64,000 nucleotides of DNA from Acidimicrobiales bacterium mtb01 (GCA_004379135.1 NBNI01000006.1:1-64000); one strand, 5' to 3'. Numbered from the stretch's first letter, positions 24,925 to 35,916 are shown. Notes: a model not told the origin generated them from the sequence alone. Program-made: numbers and translations.

Positions 24925-25236
24925 TCAAGCCGGGCGGTGCAGAACCGCCCGTCCGACGACGATCGACAGACCCTCGCCATTCACAGTGGCTCGACCGTCG
25001 GCGATCAACGAGTACTCGGACGTCTCGGAGGGAGGCCAGACGACGGTGACGAAGGGGTTGGCTTCGACGTCACGACGACTCGTTTTCCCGGTGGATACGA
25101 ACCGAAGAACGGCGCCATCGACCTCGGGCACCAGTGCCACCACGTGACTGCGGCCGTCGCAGACGGTGATCAGGTACGAGAAAGGACGATCGTGGAGTTG
25201 TTGCCCGATGTCGTGCGGTTCGACCGGAATGCTCAA
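24925..25236 (-). CDS. Small pyridoxamine-5'-phosphate-oxidase-like flavin-binding protein
   Basis: 103 residues, split-barrel type: PFSYLITVCDGRSHVVALVPEVDG, then RFVSTGKTSRRDVEANPFVTVVWPP. These proteins bind FMN or F420, and the function here is unknown. The TTG start at 25236 overlaps the TGA stop of the nitroreductase gene (TTGA), so the two are coupled. An in-frame GTG a few codons upstream is an alternative. The longer frame reaching to 25536 is a shadow of the nitroreductase gene. Confidence 0.68.
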   Translation of the reverse strand: MSIPVEPHDIGQQLHDRPFSYLITVCDGRSHVVALVPEVDGAVLRFVSTGKTSRRDVEANPFVTVVWPPSETSEYSLIADGRATVNGEGLSIVVGRAVLHRPA

Positions 25237-25910
25237 CGGTGCGATCCCCACGAGTCCCAGTGCGTCATGGTCGACGACGGGAGTCGGTGGGCCGGCTTGA
25301 AGTCGTCGCCGGTGTAGTACGCGACCGGGAACAACACGGTCTGGGTCCACTCGGGCGGAATGCCGAGGAGTTGGCTGATCTCCTGCTCCTTGAAGAGGTG
25401 GATGGTGGTCCAGGCCGTGCCCAGACCGCGCGAGCGCAAGGCCAGCATGAAACTCCACGCGGCCGGAAGGATCGATCCGTAGGTGGACGCCTGCGCGACG
25501 ACCATCGGCACCTGCTCGACTCGACCCTGCACGCACGCGATCACGTGTACGGAAACCCGGTCGAGCACCTCACCGAGATACTGCGCCGACTCCATGACCT
25601 TGGGCATCACGTGCTCGCGCGGGTCGCCGGGCGGGAGCGGCGGCGGGTAACCCGAACCAGCCATGATCTCGCCGGCTCCTCGGTAGGTGTCGGCGATCAC
25701 TTTGCGCTTGGCCGCGTCGGTGACCACGACGAACGCCCAGTTCTGCGCGTTGGTGCCGGTGGGTGCCTGCAGGGCGATGTCGATGCATTCCTGGATGACC
25801 GACTGCTCGACCGGACGGTCGAGATCGAGTCGCTTGCGCACCGAGCGCGTGGTGGTGAGCAGTTTGTCGGCCGAGGCGCGATCGATTCCGGGAACTGATG
25901 ACGATGACAT
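25233..25910 (-). CDS. Nitroreductase-family flavoprotein
   Basis: 225 residues. The FMN-binding signature TRSVRKRLDLDRPV and IALQAPTGTNAQNWAFVVV open the fold, and a C-terminal segment with AWSFMLALRSRGLGTAWTT matches the family. It reduces an unknown substrate with NAD(P)H. TAGGGT (25922-25917) is exactly 6 nt before the ATG and no ribosome site is seen, so this gene probably has its own leaderless promoter in the 17-bp gap after the enoyl-CoA hydratase gene. Confidence 0.87.
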   Translation of the reverse strand: MSSSSVPGIDRASADKLLTTTRSVRKRLDLDRPVEQSVIQECIDIALQAPTGTNAQNWAFVVVTDAAKRKVIADTYRGAGEIMAGSGYPPPLPPGDPREHVMPKVMESAQYLGEVLDRVSVHVIACVQGRVEQVPMVVAQASTYGSILPAAWSFMLALRSRGLGTAWTTIHLFKEQEISQLLGIPPEWTQTVLFPVAYYTGDDFKPAHRLPSSTMTHWDSWGSHR

Positions 25911-25927
25911 GATCGAACCCTAGACCG

Positions 25928-26749
25928 TCAGGGTCGGGTCAGGTCACCGAGACGGAGTTCGCCCTCGAGGGTCTGCCCGCCGTTGGCGAGGAAGATTTCC
26001 ATCGCTTCACGAGTGCCGGCGCCACCGAGCGTGCGATTGAACGCGTTGCCCTCGGCCAGAAGATCGGCCGGGAATCCCTTCTCGGCCAGTAGGACCGCCG
26101 CCTTGGCCTCGGCCACCGCGTGAGCAGGGTACGACGCGATGCGCGCGGCGAGATCTTCGACGTGCTTCCACAACTTCTTGCGGGGCAAGGTTCGATTGAC
26201 CCAACCCCACTGCTCGGCCGTCTCGGCGTCGACGTCGTCGCAACCGAGGATCACTTCGAGGCTGCGCGAACGGCCGATCAATCGACTCAGTCGTTGCGTT
26301 CCGCTGCCACCCGGAAGAATGCCCAGGGCGACTTCGGGTTGGTTGAACACCGCGCCCGGATGCTTCTTGGACGCGCGCAATGCGAAGCGCATGTCGCAAC
26401 TCAGGGCGAGTTCGCTGCCACCGCCGCCCACACGACCCTCGATCACCGCGATGGTTGCCTTTGGCATCGTGCGCAGGTTCTCGCACATCACGTGGTACGC
26501 GTTGAGTTCGGTGGCCGGCGGCGAGTCGGTGGGGAACGTGAGAATGGCCGCCACGTCGAAGTGGGCGATGAAGAACTGCGGGTTGTTCGACGAGAGGATC
26601 ACGACGCGCACCTCGTCGTCGACGCTCAGGTCTCCAACGATCCGGGCGGTGGTGAGGAACTCCTCGATGGTGAAGAGATTGATCGGCGGATTGTCGAAGA
26701 CGATCCGAGCGATTCCGTTCGCCTTGGTGACCGATACTCCTGCTGCCAC
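25928..26749 (-). CDS. Enoyl-CoA hydratase/isomerase-family protein
   Basis: 273 residues with the crotonase fold: NPPINLFTIEEF, the oxyanion-hole segment GRVGGGGSELALSCDMRFA and PEVALGILPGGSGTQRLSRLIG. In canonical hydratases two Glu residues act; here the Glu in QPEVALG aligns with one, and the other (in GGGGSELAL) is present. A fatty-acid or aromatic beta-oxidation role is likely. The GTG start has a GAGGGGG ribosome site, and the gene follows the F420 oxidoreductase gene by 10 nt, so the two form an operon. Confidence 0.86.
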   Translation of the reverse strand: MAAGVSVTKANGIARIVFDNPPINLFTIEEFLTTARIVGDLSVDDEVRVVILSSNNPQFFIAHFDVAAILTFPTDSPPATELNAYHVMCENLRTMPKATIAVIEGRVGGGGSELALSCDMRFALRASKKHPGAVFNQPEVALGILPGGSGTQRLSRLIGRSRSLEVILGCDDVDAETAEQWGWVNRTLPRKKLWKHVEDLAARIASYPAHAVAEAKAAVLLAEKGFPADLLAEGNAFNRTLGGAGTREAMEIFLANGGQTLEGELRLGDLTRP

Positions 26750-26759
26750 GATGCCCCCT

Positions 26760-27680
26760 CTAGACGAGTAGTTCCTTCACGGCCGCGCGCGTGTCGGCGA
26801 TTTCATCCGGAGTTCCCCCGAATTCGACCGCGGCGAAATCGGTGACTCCGATGTCGGCCAGGGCGGCCAGTCGGTCGACGACCTCGGAACGGCTTCCGAT
26901 GACGGCGATATCGGCCGGGCCGGCCGCGCCTTCCTTGTCGAGCATCGCGCGGTAACTGGGGAGTTGCCCGTAGATCACGAACACCTTGGCCGCCCGTTCG
27001 AGTGCGGCGGCACGATCGTTGGTGACGCAAACCGGCAGGGCCGCGATCACGCGCGTGGAGTCGCGGCCGGCCTTCTCGGCGGCCGCCTTCAAGGTGGGCA
27101 CGGTGTGCGACGACAACGTCTGCGGCCCGGTGCACCACGTGAGGGTTCCGTCGGCGAGCGCGGCCGTGACCTTGAGCATCTGCTCGCCGAGAGCAGCGAT
27201 CACCACCGACGGACGGGTGCCACCCGGCACCGAGATCGCGCCGTTCACGCGGAACTCGTCGCCCGCGTATCCGACCGGCTTGCCTTCGAGCAGCGGCATC
27301 ATCACTTCCAGGTACTCGCGCATGTGGCGCACGGGCTTGTCGAAGCTCATTCCCCACATCGACTCGACCACGACCTTGTGGCTGAGGCCGATGCCCAGGC
27401 ACAAGCGGCCGTTCGTCACCGCGTTCACGGTGAGCGCCTGCTGCGCCATCATCATCGGATGGCGCGGATAGGTGGGGACCACGCTCGTGCCGAGTTCGAT
27501 GCGCGGCACTTCGCGACCGACCACTGCCAACGCGGTGAGCGCGTCGTGGCCGAAGATCTGCGGCGCCCAGTAACTGTGGAAGCCATCGGCTTCGGCCCGT
27601 TTGGCTTCGGCCACCATGGCGTCGATCGAGCCGTCATTGGCGGCTCCGCCGAAGATTCCGACTTTCATGGAAGTTCCCAT
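26760..27680 (-). CDS. Luciferase-like F420-type oxidoreductase
   Basis: 306 residues from ATG 27680 (MGTSMKVGIFGG). Luciferase-like barrel with YPRHPMMMAQQALTVNAVTNGRLCLGIGLSHK, a pattern of actinobacterial F420 (often TIGR-type) oxidoreductases. The ATG was chosen because TACGGT (27693-27688) lies 7 nt before it; the longer form to 27719 lacks support. It is first in an operon with the enoyl-CoA hydratase, suggesting a role in degrading a CoA-linked substrate. Confidence 0.83.
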   Translation of the reverse strand: MGTSMKVGIFGGAANDGSIDAMVAEAKRAEADGFHSYWAPQIFGHDALTALAVVGREVPRIELGTSVVPTYPRHPMMMAQQALTVNAVTNGRLCLGIGLSHKVVVESMWGMSFDKPVRHMREYLEVMMPLLEGKPVGYAGDEFRVNGAISVPGGTRPSVVIAALGEQMLKVTAALADGTLTWCTGPQTLSSHTVPTLKAAAEKAGRDSTRVIAALPVCVTNDRAAALERAAKVFVIYGQLPSYRAMLDKEGAAGPADIAVIGSRSEVVDRLAALADIGVTDFAAVEFGGTPDEIADTRAAVKELLV

Positions 27681-27725
27681 TCGGGGCACCGTAGTCGCAG
27701 GACGACTGGGCCCGAGCACCGAACG

Positions 27726-29342
<1,617 letters not shown>

Positions 29343-29381
29343 GGAGCCAGTGTGTGGGTTCGACGACGAAGCGACAACTCG

Positions 29382-30308
29382 CTACGGCGTCGAATCTCCC
29401 GGGGTTCGCGGCGTCGTCGACGAGGAATCGGGCACACTCGTATCGTCGGTGTCATCGCCGGTCGCACCGTCGTCGACGATGTCGCTGATCGCCTCGGGAG
29501 CCTCCATATCGGTGTCGAAGTCGGAGGGCAGACAGGCCCCCTTTCCGTCTCCGGGGGCACGACCCAAGACCTGCGAGATCTTCTCCACCAGGAAGTCGTT
29601 GCCATCCGCGGACGGATGGATGCCGTCACCCGCGAGAACGCCCGGAGCCTTCGAAATGGCCCGCCAGTCGACGAACCACACGTTGTCTCGCGAGATCACC
29701 TCGTTCTCGATGGCCGAGTTCACGTCGCGCTGACTTTGCCGGAACTCGCTGGTGGTGAACAAGACCACCGGACGCGGCGACATCTCATCGAGAACCTGAC
29801 CGAGAACGCGCTTGTACTCGGGACGATTGCCCCAGTAATTGGTGCCGAGGAACAGCACGAAGGCGTCCCACTCGTCGGGGTCCTTCGCATCGAGAACGGT
29901 GGATGCGAACGTGATGCCGCGCCCGATCTCGGCCTCGATCGACATCTGCCAGCCGAGGGGAACGATCGACTTGCAGGCGATGTTGGTGAACCGGCGCGAC
30001 ACCATCGCCAGGATCGAGTCGCCGATCATGAGGACGCGCGGACCGGTCGCCGCCTCACCGACGGTCGATTGCTGAACCGGAATTCTTCGACCGTCGGTGA
30101 AGGTCGAGGGAACTGCACCGGGCACTTCGAGGTACAAGCCGATGGGCGGCAACGATCCGACGCCGGCAACCGTGGCCGGGACGGTGGACGACTCGGTCGG
30201 ACCGGAAGCGTCGTTGGAGCAACCCGCGAGCGAGATGGCCAGAAAGATGGCCAGCGAGGCGGCGACGGTCGTCGCGGCGAACGAAGGGCGCGGACGCGAC
30301 GACTTCAT
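29382..30308 (-). CDS. SGNH/GDSL-type hydrolase, predicted lipoprotein
   Basis: 308 residues. The N-terminus has a lipobox LAGC, so it is a predicted membrane-tethered lipoprotein on the outside. SGNH landmarks: the Ser in VLMIGDSILAM, the Asn in FLGTNYWGN, and Asp/His in DGIHPSADG. The C-terminus is acidic and Thr/Ser-rich. It may remove acyl groups from lipids or wall glycans. It overlaps the mscL gene as ATGA, which ties it to a membrane-stress channel. Confidence 0.82.
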   Translation of the reverse strand: MKSSRPRPSFAATTVAASLAIFLAISLAGCSNDASGPTESSTVPATVAGVGSLPPIGLYLEVPGAVPSTFTDGRRIPVQQSTVGEAATGPRVLMIGDSILAMVSRRFTNIACKSIVPLGWQMSIEAEIGRGITFASTVLDAKDPDEWDAFVLFLGTNYWGNRPEYKRVLGQVLDEMSPRPVVLFTTSEFRQSQRDVNSAIENEVISRDNVWFVDWRAISKAPGVLAGDGIHPSADGNDFLVEKISQVLGRAPGDGKGACLPSDFDTDMEAPEAISDIVDDGATGDDTDDTSVPDSSSTTPRTPGDSTP

Positions 30309-30703
30309 TCGTTGGTCGGGCGATGCGAACGCAACTCGTCGCGGATCTCGGTGAGCAGGCCGATCTCCGAAGGCGGGGCCACGGCTTCGTCACCGGTCGC
30401 CCGGTTGTAGATCTTGAGGATGGTGAAGAGGACGAATGCGATCGAGAGAAACGTCACGGCCACGGTCAGGAACGCGCCGAAGCGGATCTCGGCGTCGTTG
30501 ACGGTGAGAATGAGCACGTCGTCGAAATTGGGCTTGCCGAACGGGATGGCCACCGTGGGCATGATCACGTTCTCGACGAGCGCGGTGACCAGGCCCGTGA
30601 ACGCCGAACCCATCACGAATCCGATCGCGATGGCGACCAGGTTCCCCTTGTTGATGAAATCCCGGAATTCGGCGAAGAACTTCTTGACGAACTGACCTTT
30701 CAC
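30305..30703 (-). CDS. mscL: Large-conductance mechanosensitive channel MscL
   Basis: 132 residues. N-terminal amphipathic helix FVKKFFAEFRDFINKGN, first membrane helix VAIAIGFVMGSAFTGLVTALVENVIMP with the small-residue gate, second helix (about 77-98) and a cytoplasmic C-terminal helix LLTEIRDELR. It opens under membrane tension to release solutes. The GTG start is 7 nt after TACCGT (30716-30711), with a purine-rich AGGGGGA between, so both leaderless and SD-assisted initiation are possible. Coupled to the SGNH lipoprotein gene. Confidence 0.95.
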   Translation of the reverse strand: MKGQFVKKFFAEFRDFINKGNLVAIAIGFVMGSAFTGLVTALVENVIMPTVAIPFGKPNFDDVLILTVNDAEIRFGAFLTVAVTFLSIAFVLFTILKIYNRATGDEAVAPPSEIGLLTEIRDELRSHRPTNE

Positions 30704-30761
30704 TCCCCCTACGGTAACGACCCGCCCGCGAATCCGCCCGACACCGAGTATTTTCCGGAGC
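30704..30761. promoter_or_regulatory. 58-bp divergent leaderless promoter region (mscL / membrane protein)
   Basis: Minus-strand -10 TACCGT (30716-30711) is 7 nt before the mscL GTG. Plus-strand -10 TATTTT (30749-30754) is 7 nt before GTG 30762. Confidence 0.6.
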
Positions 30762-31619
30762 GTGAGCGGTTCACCGAATCAACGACCGGGAGAGTTGCCC
30801 GTCGAGTCAGCCGCCGAACTCCTGCTCGATCGTCTCGACGCGTTGCGCGTGCTGCGAGCCGATACCGACGAGGAGAAGGACGCTCTGCTCACTCAGATCG
30901 GTGGCAAGGGAAAGGTCGAACAGGAGATGGTCGCGGAGATGTCGGCCGTGCGGCCGCTGCACCATCCCGACCGCTTCGAGGAGGCGCACCGCATGATGGT
31001 CCGCGGCCTCGAGGTGCTCGATCGCAACGGCGCCCGACCCGCCGAGATCCGCCGACTCGGCCCTCTGAAGCCCATCGCCCAATGGCTCGTTCAGCAAGTG
31101 ACTCGTTGGATCGTGCGCAGCCACATCAACCGCCTGGCCGGTCGCGTGGCCGGACTCTACGAACGTCGTGAGGCGAACTCGGCCTGGGGAACGACCGAGC
31201 ACTCGATGCTTCGGCGTTCGCGGCTCGACATGCGGCGCGTGCAAGCCGGAATGAACGCCAAGGCGCTCGGACTCCCGACCTTCCTCCTCGGTGGCGCCGT
31301 TCTCACGTCCATCGTGAGCGGTCTGCAGAGCGCGGCGCGGGCCGCGCTCGACACGACCGCGGGCGTGATCGTGCTCGGTGTGATCCTGTTCGTGGTGCTC
31401 GGTTCGCTGTCGTGGGTCGCGCTCTTTAGCGCGAGCGTCGCCCGACGCCGCATCAAGTTGTCCACCCACCAGCCGACGCGAGCCTTGTGGGAAACCATCG
31501 GCGCCGCCGGCAAGCCGCCGCGCGACGAGAGCTACAACTTCGCGGCGTACGCGATCGTGCTGCTCGTGCTGTCGTGGATCGTGATCCCGCTGATCGTGTG
31601 GCTCGCCGTCACGGCGTAG
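30762..31619 (+). CDS. Membrane protein of unknown function with helical N-terminal domain
   Basis: 285 residues. The N-terminal two thirds are charged and helical (LLLDRLDALRVLRADTDEEKDALL; a coiled segment is possible). Membrane helices occur at about 175-195, 205-230 and 262-284. Not a family I recognise. Its divergent position to mscL suggests envelope stress, but this is only context. GTG start 7 nt after TATTTT, no ribosome site. Its 3' end overlaps the MFS gene by 11 nt within the palindrome CGCCGT-C-ACGGCG (31604-31616). Confidence 0.75.
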   Translation: MSGSPNQRPGELPVESAAELLLDRLDALRVLRADTDEEKDALLTQIGGKGKVEQEMVAEMSAVRPLHHPDRFEEAHRMMVRGLEVLDRNGARPAEIRRLGPLKPIAQWLVQQVTRWIVRSHINRLAGRVAGLYERREANSAWGTTEHSMLRRSRLDMRRVQAGMNAKALGLPTFLLGGAVLTSIVSGLQSAARAALDTTAGVIVLGVILFVVLGSLSWVALFSASVARRRIKLSTHQPTRALWETIGAAGKPPRDESYNFAAYAIVLLVLSWIVIPLIVWLAVTA

Positions 31620-32880
31620 CGTTCGGGTCGAGTTCCTCGAACCGATTCACGCGCCGCAGCGCGGGGAACGCCACCGAATACGCGGCCACGACGCCGATGG
31701 TCGCCACTCCGCCTCCAATGACGGCGGCCTGGGTGCCGAACGCCTGGGCCGCGACGCCGCTCTCGAAGGCGCCGAGTTCGTTGCTCGCACCGATGAACAC
31801 GTTCTCGACGGCCATCACGCGTCCGCGCTTGTCGTCGGGGGTCACGAGCGGGACGAGTGTGCTGCGGATGAACACGCTCACCATGTCGGCACCGGCGAGG
31901 ATCACCAGACAGGCGAAGGCAACCACGTAACTGGTGGTGATTCCGAGGAAGACGGTGGCGACACCGAACACACCCACCGCCACCAGCAGCAAATGTCCGA
32001 CTCGACGAGTGACCGGTCGCGACGCCAAGAGGATCGCCATGATCGCCGCGCCGATTCCGGGGGCCGCGCGCAGCCAGCCGTAGGCCACGTCGCCCACCCC
32101 GAGACGATCTTCTGCGATGGCCGGCAGCAGCGCCACCGCGCCGCCGAAGAGAACCGCGAAGAGATCGAGCGAGATCGCCGCCAACAAGATGGGCGTGCGG
32201 CGGATGAATCGAAGACCCTCGAAGGCCGAACTCAACGTGACTTTCGAATCGGGTGCCGGCGGATCGGGTTGGCGCAGGAACGTGACGCGCACCAGTTGCC
32301 AGATGCCGAGCACGATCAATAGGGCCGACGCCCAATACGACAAGGACGGATCGACCGCGTAGAGGAATCCGCTCGCGGCCGGGCCGACGATGGCCGCACC
32401 TGTCCAGGTGGCGGAGTAGAGCGCGATCACACGCGGCAAGGTTCCATCCGGCGCGACCATGGGCGGAATCGAACGAATCGACGGCGCGGCGAAGGCGCGG
32501 CAGGCACCGAACCCGACAGCGATGACGAAGAGCGGCCACACGGCGGTCGGTTCGGACATCGCGTAGAGAGCCAGGGCGATCGAACAGATCAACTCGCCGG
32601 AAACGGCGAGCGCGCCGACGATCTTGCGGTTGAAGCGATCGGCCACCGAGCCGGTGACGAGAACCAACAGTGCGGCCGGCAGGAACTCGGCCAGTCCGAG
32701 CAGACCGATGTCGAGTTCGCGGCCGGTGATGTCGTACACCTGCTTGCCCAAAGCAGTGGCCTGCAACATCACGCCCGCGTTCACGCAGACGCTCGACCCG
32801 AGCACGCGCCGAACCGAAGCGTGCCGCAACAAGGCACGATTGCTCCGGGCCGGATCGTCGAATGAAGTTGCCTCGGGCAC
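31609..32880 (-). CDS. Major facilitator superfamily transporter
   Basis: 423 residues with about 12 membrane helices in two halves. LVTGSVADRFNRKIVGALAV carries the MFS loop 2-3 motif (GxxaDRxxR-like), and the second half repeats it weakly (PLVTPDDKRGRVMAVENVFIG). The pattern fits the enterobactin-exporter/drug-efflux-like MFS group. Substrate unknown. GTG 32880 with TAGGGT (32894-32889) 8 nt upstream; the longer form to 33112 overlaps the divergent amidase gene. Confidence 0.85.
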   Translation of the reverse strand: MPEATSFDDPARSNRALLRHASVRRVLGSSVCVNAGVMLQATALGKQVYDITGRELDIGLLGLAEFLPAALLVLVTGSVADRFNRKIVGALAVSGELICSIALALYAMSEPTAVWPLFVIAVGFGACRAFAAPSIRSIPPMVAPDGTLPRVIALYSATWTGAAIVGPAASGFLYAVDPSLSYWASALLIVLGIWQLVRVTFLRQPDPPAPDSKVTLSSAFEGLRFIRRTPILLAAISLDLFAVLFGGAVALLPAIAEDRLGVGDVAYGWLRAAPGIGAAIMAILLASRPVTRRVGHLLLVAVGVFGVATVFLGITTSYVVAFACLVILAGADMVSVFIRSTLVPLVTPDDKRGRVMAVENVFIGASNELGAFESGVAAQAFGTQAAVIGGGVATIGVVAAYSVAFPALRRVNRFEELDPNATP

Positions 32881-32947
32881 GGATGATCACCCTAGTGAGA
32901 ACGAACCCGTTGTTGCCGCAAGCACGAGACCCTGCTAAGACAGGCCC

Positions 32948-34387
32948 ATGACTTCGTTGTCGGACGACACCCGCTGGCTCGACGCCACCGCTCAGGCCGA
33001 GATGGTCGCACGAGGCGACGTATCGCCACTCGAGCTCGTGGAAGCCGCGGCCGAACGCATCGAGCGTCACGACGGCGCACTCAACGCGGTCACGTATCGC
33101 TGGTACGACCACGCCCGGCGCACCGCGAGCGACCCGTCATTGCCGGCCGGCGTCTTCCGTGGCGTTCCCTATCTGATCAAGGATCTCCACGCCACCGAGG
33201 CCGGTCTGCCGATCAGCCACGGCAACAAGGCGTTCAAAGCGGCCGACTACATCGCTCCCTCCGACACGACACTCGTGAGCCGTTTCAAGTCGGCCGGGCT
33301 CGTGTCGCTCGGTCGCTCGAACAGTCCCGAGCTCGGCAGCGTTCCGGTCACCGAACCGGAGGCGTGGGGACCCACGCGCAACCCATGGGACACCACGCGC
33401 ACATCGGGTGGTTCGAGCGGCGGTGCGGCGGCGGCCGTCGCCGCCGGCATGGTGCCCATCGCTCACGCGAGTGACGGCGGTGGATCCATTCGCATCCCAG
33501 CCGCGTGTTGCGGACTGGTCGGTCTCAAGCCGTCGCAAGGACGCATCACGATGGCGCCGTTCCGCGACGAGAGCGGTCTCGGTGTCGAACTCTGCGTGAG
33601 CCGAACCGTGCGCGACACCGCGCGCTTGCTCGACGCCGTTCACGGACCAGGCGTGGGCGACACCGTCATCGCTCCGGCCCCCGCTCGGCCCTACGTCGAC
33701 GAAATCGGCGCACCGGTCGGTCGACTGCGCATCGGCATCCTCGATCACAGTCCGCGCGGATTCGCCGTGCACCAGGAGTGTGCCAACGGCGTGAACACGG
33801 TCGGTCGACTCCTCGAGTCACTCGGACATCACGTGGAGGCGGCCTGGCCCGAGGTCTTGGCCGATGCACCGCAGACGAGCACGTTCGCCGCGATCTGGAG
33901 CACCAACATGGGCATGTCGCTGCGACGGTTCGCCGACACCCTCGGTCGCGAGATCACCGTCGACGACGTCGAACTCATGAATTGGGCCCAGGCGAAGTAC
34001 GCCGAGAAGGTGTCGGGCGTCGATTACGCGGCGGCGCTGGCGGCCACGTCGACGTTCCGCCGGCGGATGCAGCAGTGGTGGGCCGACGGCTGGGACATCC
34101 TCGTCACGCCCACGCTGTCCGAGCCCGCACTGAAGGTCGGCACGATCGCCAACGACGCGAATCGCCCGATGGCTCCGCTCGCTCGCGCCGGCGAGTGGGT
34201 GACCTTCACCGGCCAGTTCAACCAGAGCGGCCAGCCGGCCATCAGCCTTCCGCTGCATCGCACCCCGGACGGCCTGCCGGTGGGCATTCAATTGGTCGCG
34301 GGTTACGGACGCGAAGACATCCTCATCCGGTTGGCGTCGCAACTGGAAGCGGCCGCGCCGTGGGCGCACCTCACTCCATCCATCTGA
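32948..34387 (+). CDS. Amidase (amidase-signature family)
   Basis: 479 residues. The Ser-cisSer-Lys triad is visible: Lys in PYLIKDLHA, Ser in TSGGSSGGAAAAVAAG, and the nucleophile Ser in DGGGSIRIPAACCG. It hydrolyses amides (substrate unknown). Start ATG 32948 lies 6 nt after TAAGAC, an imperfect -10 box. The TGA stop is inside the palindrome CTGATCGCGATCAG shared with the convergent DUF952 gene. Confidence 0.9.
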   Translation: MTSLSDDTRWLDATAQAEMVARGDVSPLELVEAAAERIERHDGALNAVTYRWYDHARRTASDPSLPAGVFRGVPYLIKDLHATEAGLPISHGNKAFKAADYIAPSDTTLVSRFKSAGLVSLGRSNSPELGSVPVTEPEAWGPTRNPWDTTRTSGGSSGGAAAAVAAGMVPIAHASDGGGSIRIPAACCGLVGLKPSQGRITMAPFRDESGLGVELCVSRTVRDTARLLDAVHGPGVGDTVIAPAPARPYVDEIGAPVGRLRIGILDHSPRGFAVHQECANGVNTVGRLLESLGHHVEAAWPEVLADAPQTSTFAAIWSTNMGMSLRRFADTLGREITVDDVELMNWAQAKYAEKVSGVDYAAALAATSTFRRRMQQWWADGWDILVTPTLSEPALKVGTIANDANRPMAPLARAGEWVTFTGQFNQSGQPAISLPLHRTPDGLPVGIQLVAGYGREDILIRLASQLEAAAPWAHLTPSI

Positions 34388-34397
34388 TCGCGATCAG
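34384..34397. terminator. Stop-codon palindrome between amidase and DUF952 genes
   Basis: Perfect 14-bp palindrome CTGATCGCGATCAG. It contains the plus-strand TGA (34385-34387) and the minus-strand stop (34394-34396). It can form a CTGAT/ATCAG stem with a CGCG loop on either transcript. Confidence 0.45.
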
Positions 34398-34714
34398 TCG
34401 CGGGTGACCGCGCGCACTTCGACCACTGCGCTGATTTCCAGCGGACCGTAGATGTGCGGAAAGGCGTCGGGGGCGCCACCGAGCTGTTCGACGACGACCG
34501 GAGACGACAACTTGGTTTCGTCGACGACGAGCAGAACGAGTTGGTCGTCGCTCAAGTCGGCGTAGAAGCGATCACGCACACCGCGCCACTGATGCTCGTG
34601 ACTGCAGTGCACGTAACCCTCCTGCTCGGCGGTGCGACCACGAGTGGACCACGGGTACGAACCACTCGCGCGGGCCGCCTCCCAGTCGGAGCGAACCGCC
34701 AGGTGGAGGATCAA
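34394..34714 (-). CDS. DUF952-family protein
   Basis: 106 residues: LILHLAVRSDWEAARASG, then EGYVHCSHEHQ and PHIYGPLEISAVV, which fit the small DUF952 family of unknown function. The TTG start at 34714 overlaps the TGA stop of the SDR gene as TTGA; the longer frame to 34945 is a shadow of that SDR gene. Coupled expression suggests a shared pathway, not identified. Confidence 0.75.
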   Translation of the reverse strand: MILHLAVRSDWEAARASGSYPWSTRGRTAEQEGYVHCSHEHQWRGVRDRFYADLSDDQLVLLVVDETKLSSPVVVEQLGGAPDAFPHIYGPLEISAVVEVRAVTRD

Positions 34715-35493
34715 CGCGCGGTCCAGCCGCCGTCGACCACCACGGTCTGGCCGACCATGAACGACGCGGCGTCGGATGCGAGAAGGAGGAGTGCCCCGTT
34801 CAATTCGTCGAGTTCGCCCAGGCGCGGCAGCGGCGACATCTGGCGCACGTAGGCCATGCTCGCCTCCTCCTCCATGGCGACGGTCATCTCGGTGGGGAAC
34901 CAACCCGGGCACAGCGCGTTCACGCGGATGCCCTTGCGCGCCCACTGGAGGGCGAGTTCGCGCGTGAGATTGATGACGGCACCCTTCGAGGCGCAGTAGT
35001 GCGCCTGCTTCACCGGGGCGGCGCCCACGATTCCGTACATCGACGCGATGTTGACGATGTTGCCGCCGCCTTGGGCGATCATGTGCGGTGCCGCCAGCTT
35101 CGACAGATGCCAGAGCGCGGTGACGTTCACTTCCATCGTTTCGCGGAACGTCTCGAGATCCTCGTCCTCGATCGCGACCTTGTGGCCGATGCCGGCGTTG
35201 TTGATGAGGATCCGCGGCGGCCCGAGTCGCTCGGTCGTCTCGGCGACCAACCGCTCGCGGTCGGCCGGCGAACTCACGTCGGCACCGATGGCGACGGCCC
35301 CCGGGAGTTCGGCCACGAGCGATTCGAGGCGTTCGACCCGACGCGCGGCGACCGACACCTTGGCCCCGGCCGCGTGCAGCACGCGCGCGAAGTGCGCCCC
35401 GAGACCGGCCGACGCGCCGGTCACGATCGCCACCCGGCCGTCGAGTCGGAAGACGTCCGCGGGGTTGTTGGTGGTGCTGTGCGACGCGTTCAT
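34711..35493 (-). CDS. Short-chain dehydrogenase/reductase
   Basis: 260 residues. Cofactor motif TGASAGLG, NNAG motif (LINNAGIG), catalytic Ser in NIASMYG and YCASK. Probably NADP-linked, from the basic residues after the first strand (AARRVERL). ATG 35493 lies 7 nt after TAACCT (35506-35501) with no ribosome site; the longer frame to 35958 has no such support. First gene of a two-gene unit with the DUF952 gene. Confidence 0.88.
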   Translation of the reverse strand: MNASHSTTNNPADVFRLDGRVAIVTGASAGLGAHFARVLHAAGAKVSVAARRVERLESLVAELPGAVAIGADVSSPADRERLVAETTERLGPPRILINNAGIGHKVAIEDEDLETFRETMEVNVTALWHLSKLAAPHMIAQGGGNIVNIASMYGIVGAAPVKQAHYCASKGAVINLTRELALQWARKGIRVNALCPGWFPTEMTVAMEEEASMAYVRQMSPLPRLGELDELNGALLLLASDAASFMVGQTVVVDGGWTAR

Positions 35494-35598
35494 GACGCGC
35501 AGGTTACGAGGGGCCGACCTGATTGTTCCGATTGTGTGACGACGACTCCAATTCGATGACAACCCGTACGACGAGTCACACGGTGCTGGCATCATCGG

Positions 35599-35850
35599 TT
35601 GAACCAGGCGATTGACATGCTGACTCTTCACCCCATCGACCGCAACCGAGAGGTTCGCCCCCTGCGCCTCGGCCTCGTGCATCGCGTGCACACCCGCGTC
35701 CTCGCACTCGTCCTGAGCGCCCTGGCCGCCGTCGCCGCCATGTTGTTGTCGGCCACCACCGACGTCTCCGACGGTTCGCTCGTCCTTGGCACCCTGGCCG
35801 TCGGCTTCGCCGCCAGCTGGGTGAACACCTCGCTGCCGGCCCGCCGCTGA
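35599..35850 (+). CDS. Small two-helix membrane protein, hypothetical
   Basis: 83 residues from TTG 35599, or 77 from ATG 35617. Two hydrophobic stretches (about 34-50 and 60-75) around a short polar loop, with a basic N-terminus and PARR end. No family recognised. No good ribosome site for either start. Separated inverted arms GTGTGAC (35534-35540) and GTCACAC (35575-35581) lie upstream. Confidence 0.45.
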   Translation: MNQAIDMLTLHPIDRNREVRPLRLGLVHRVHTRVLALVLSALAAVAAMLLSATTDVSDGSLVLGTLAVGFAASWVNTSLPARR

Positions 35851-35916
35851 CGCGATCCGATTCCGCCGACACCACCTGATTCGGCCGCACCCCGCGCGGG
35901 GTGACACCATCGCTCC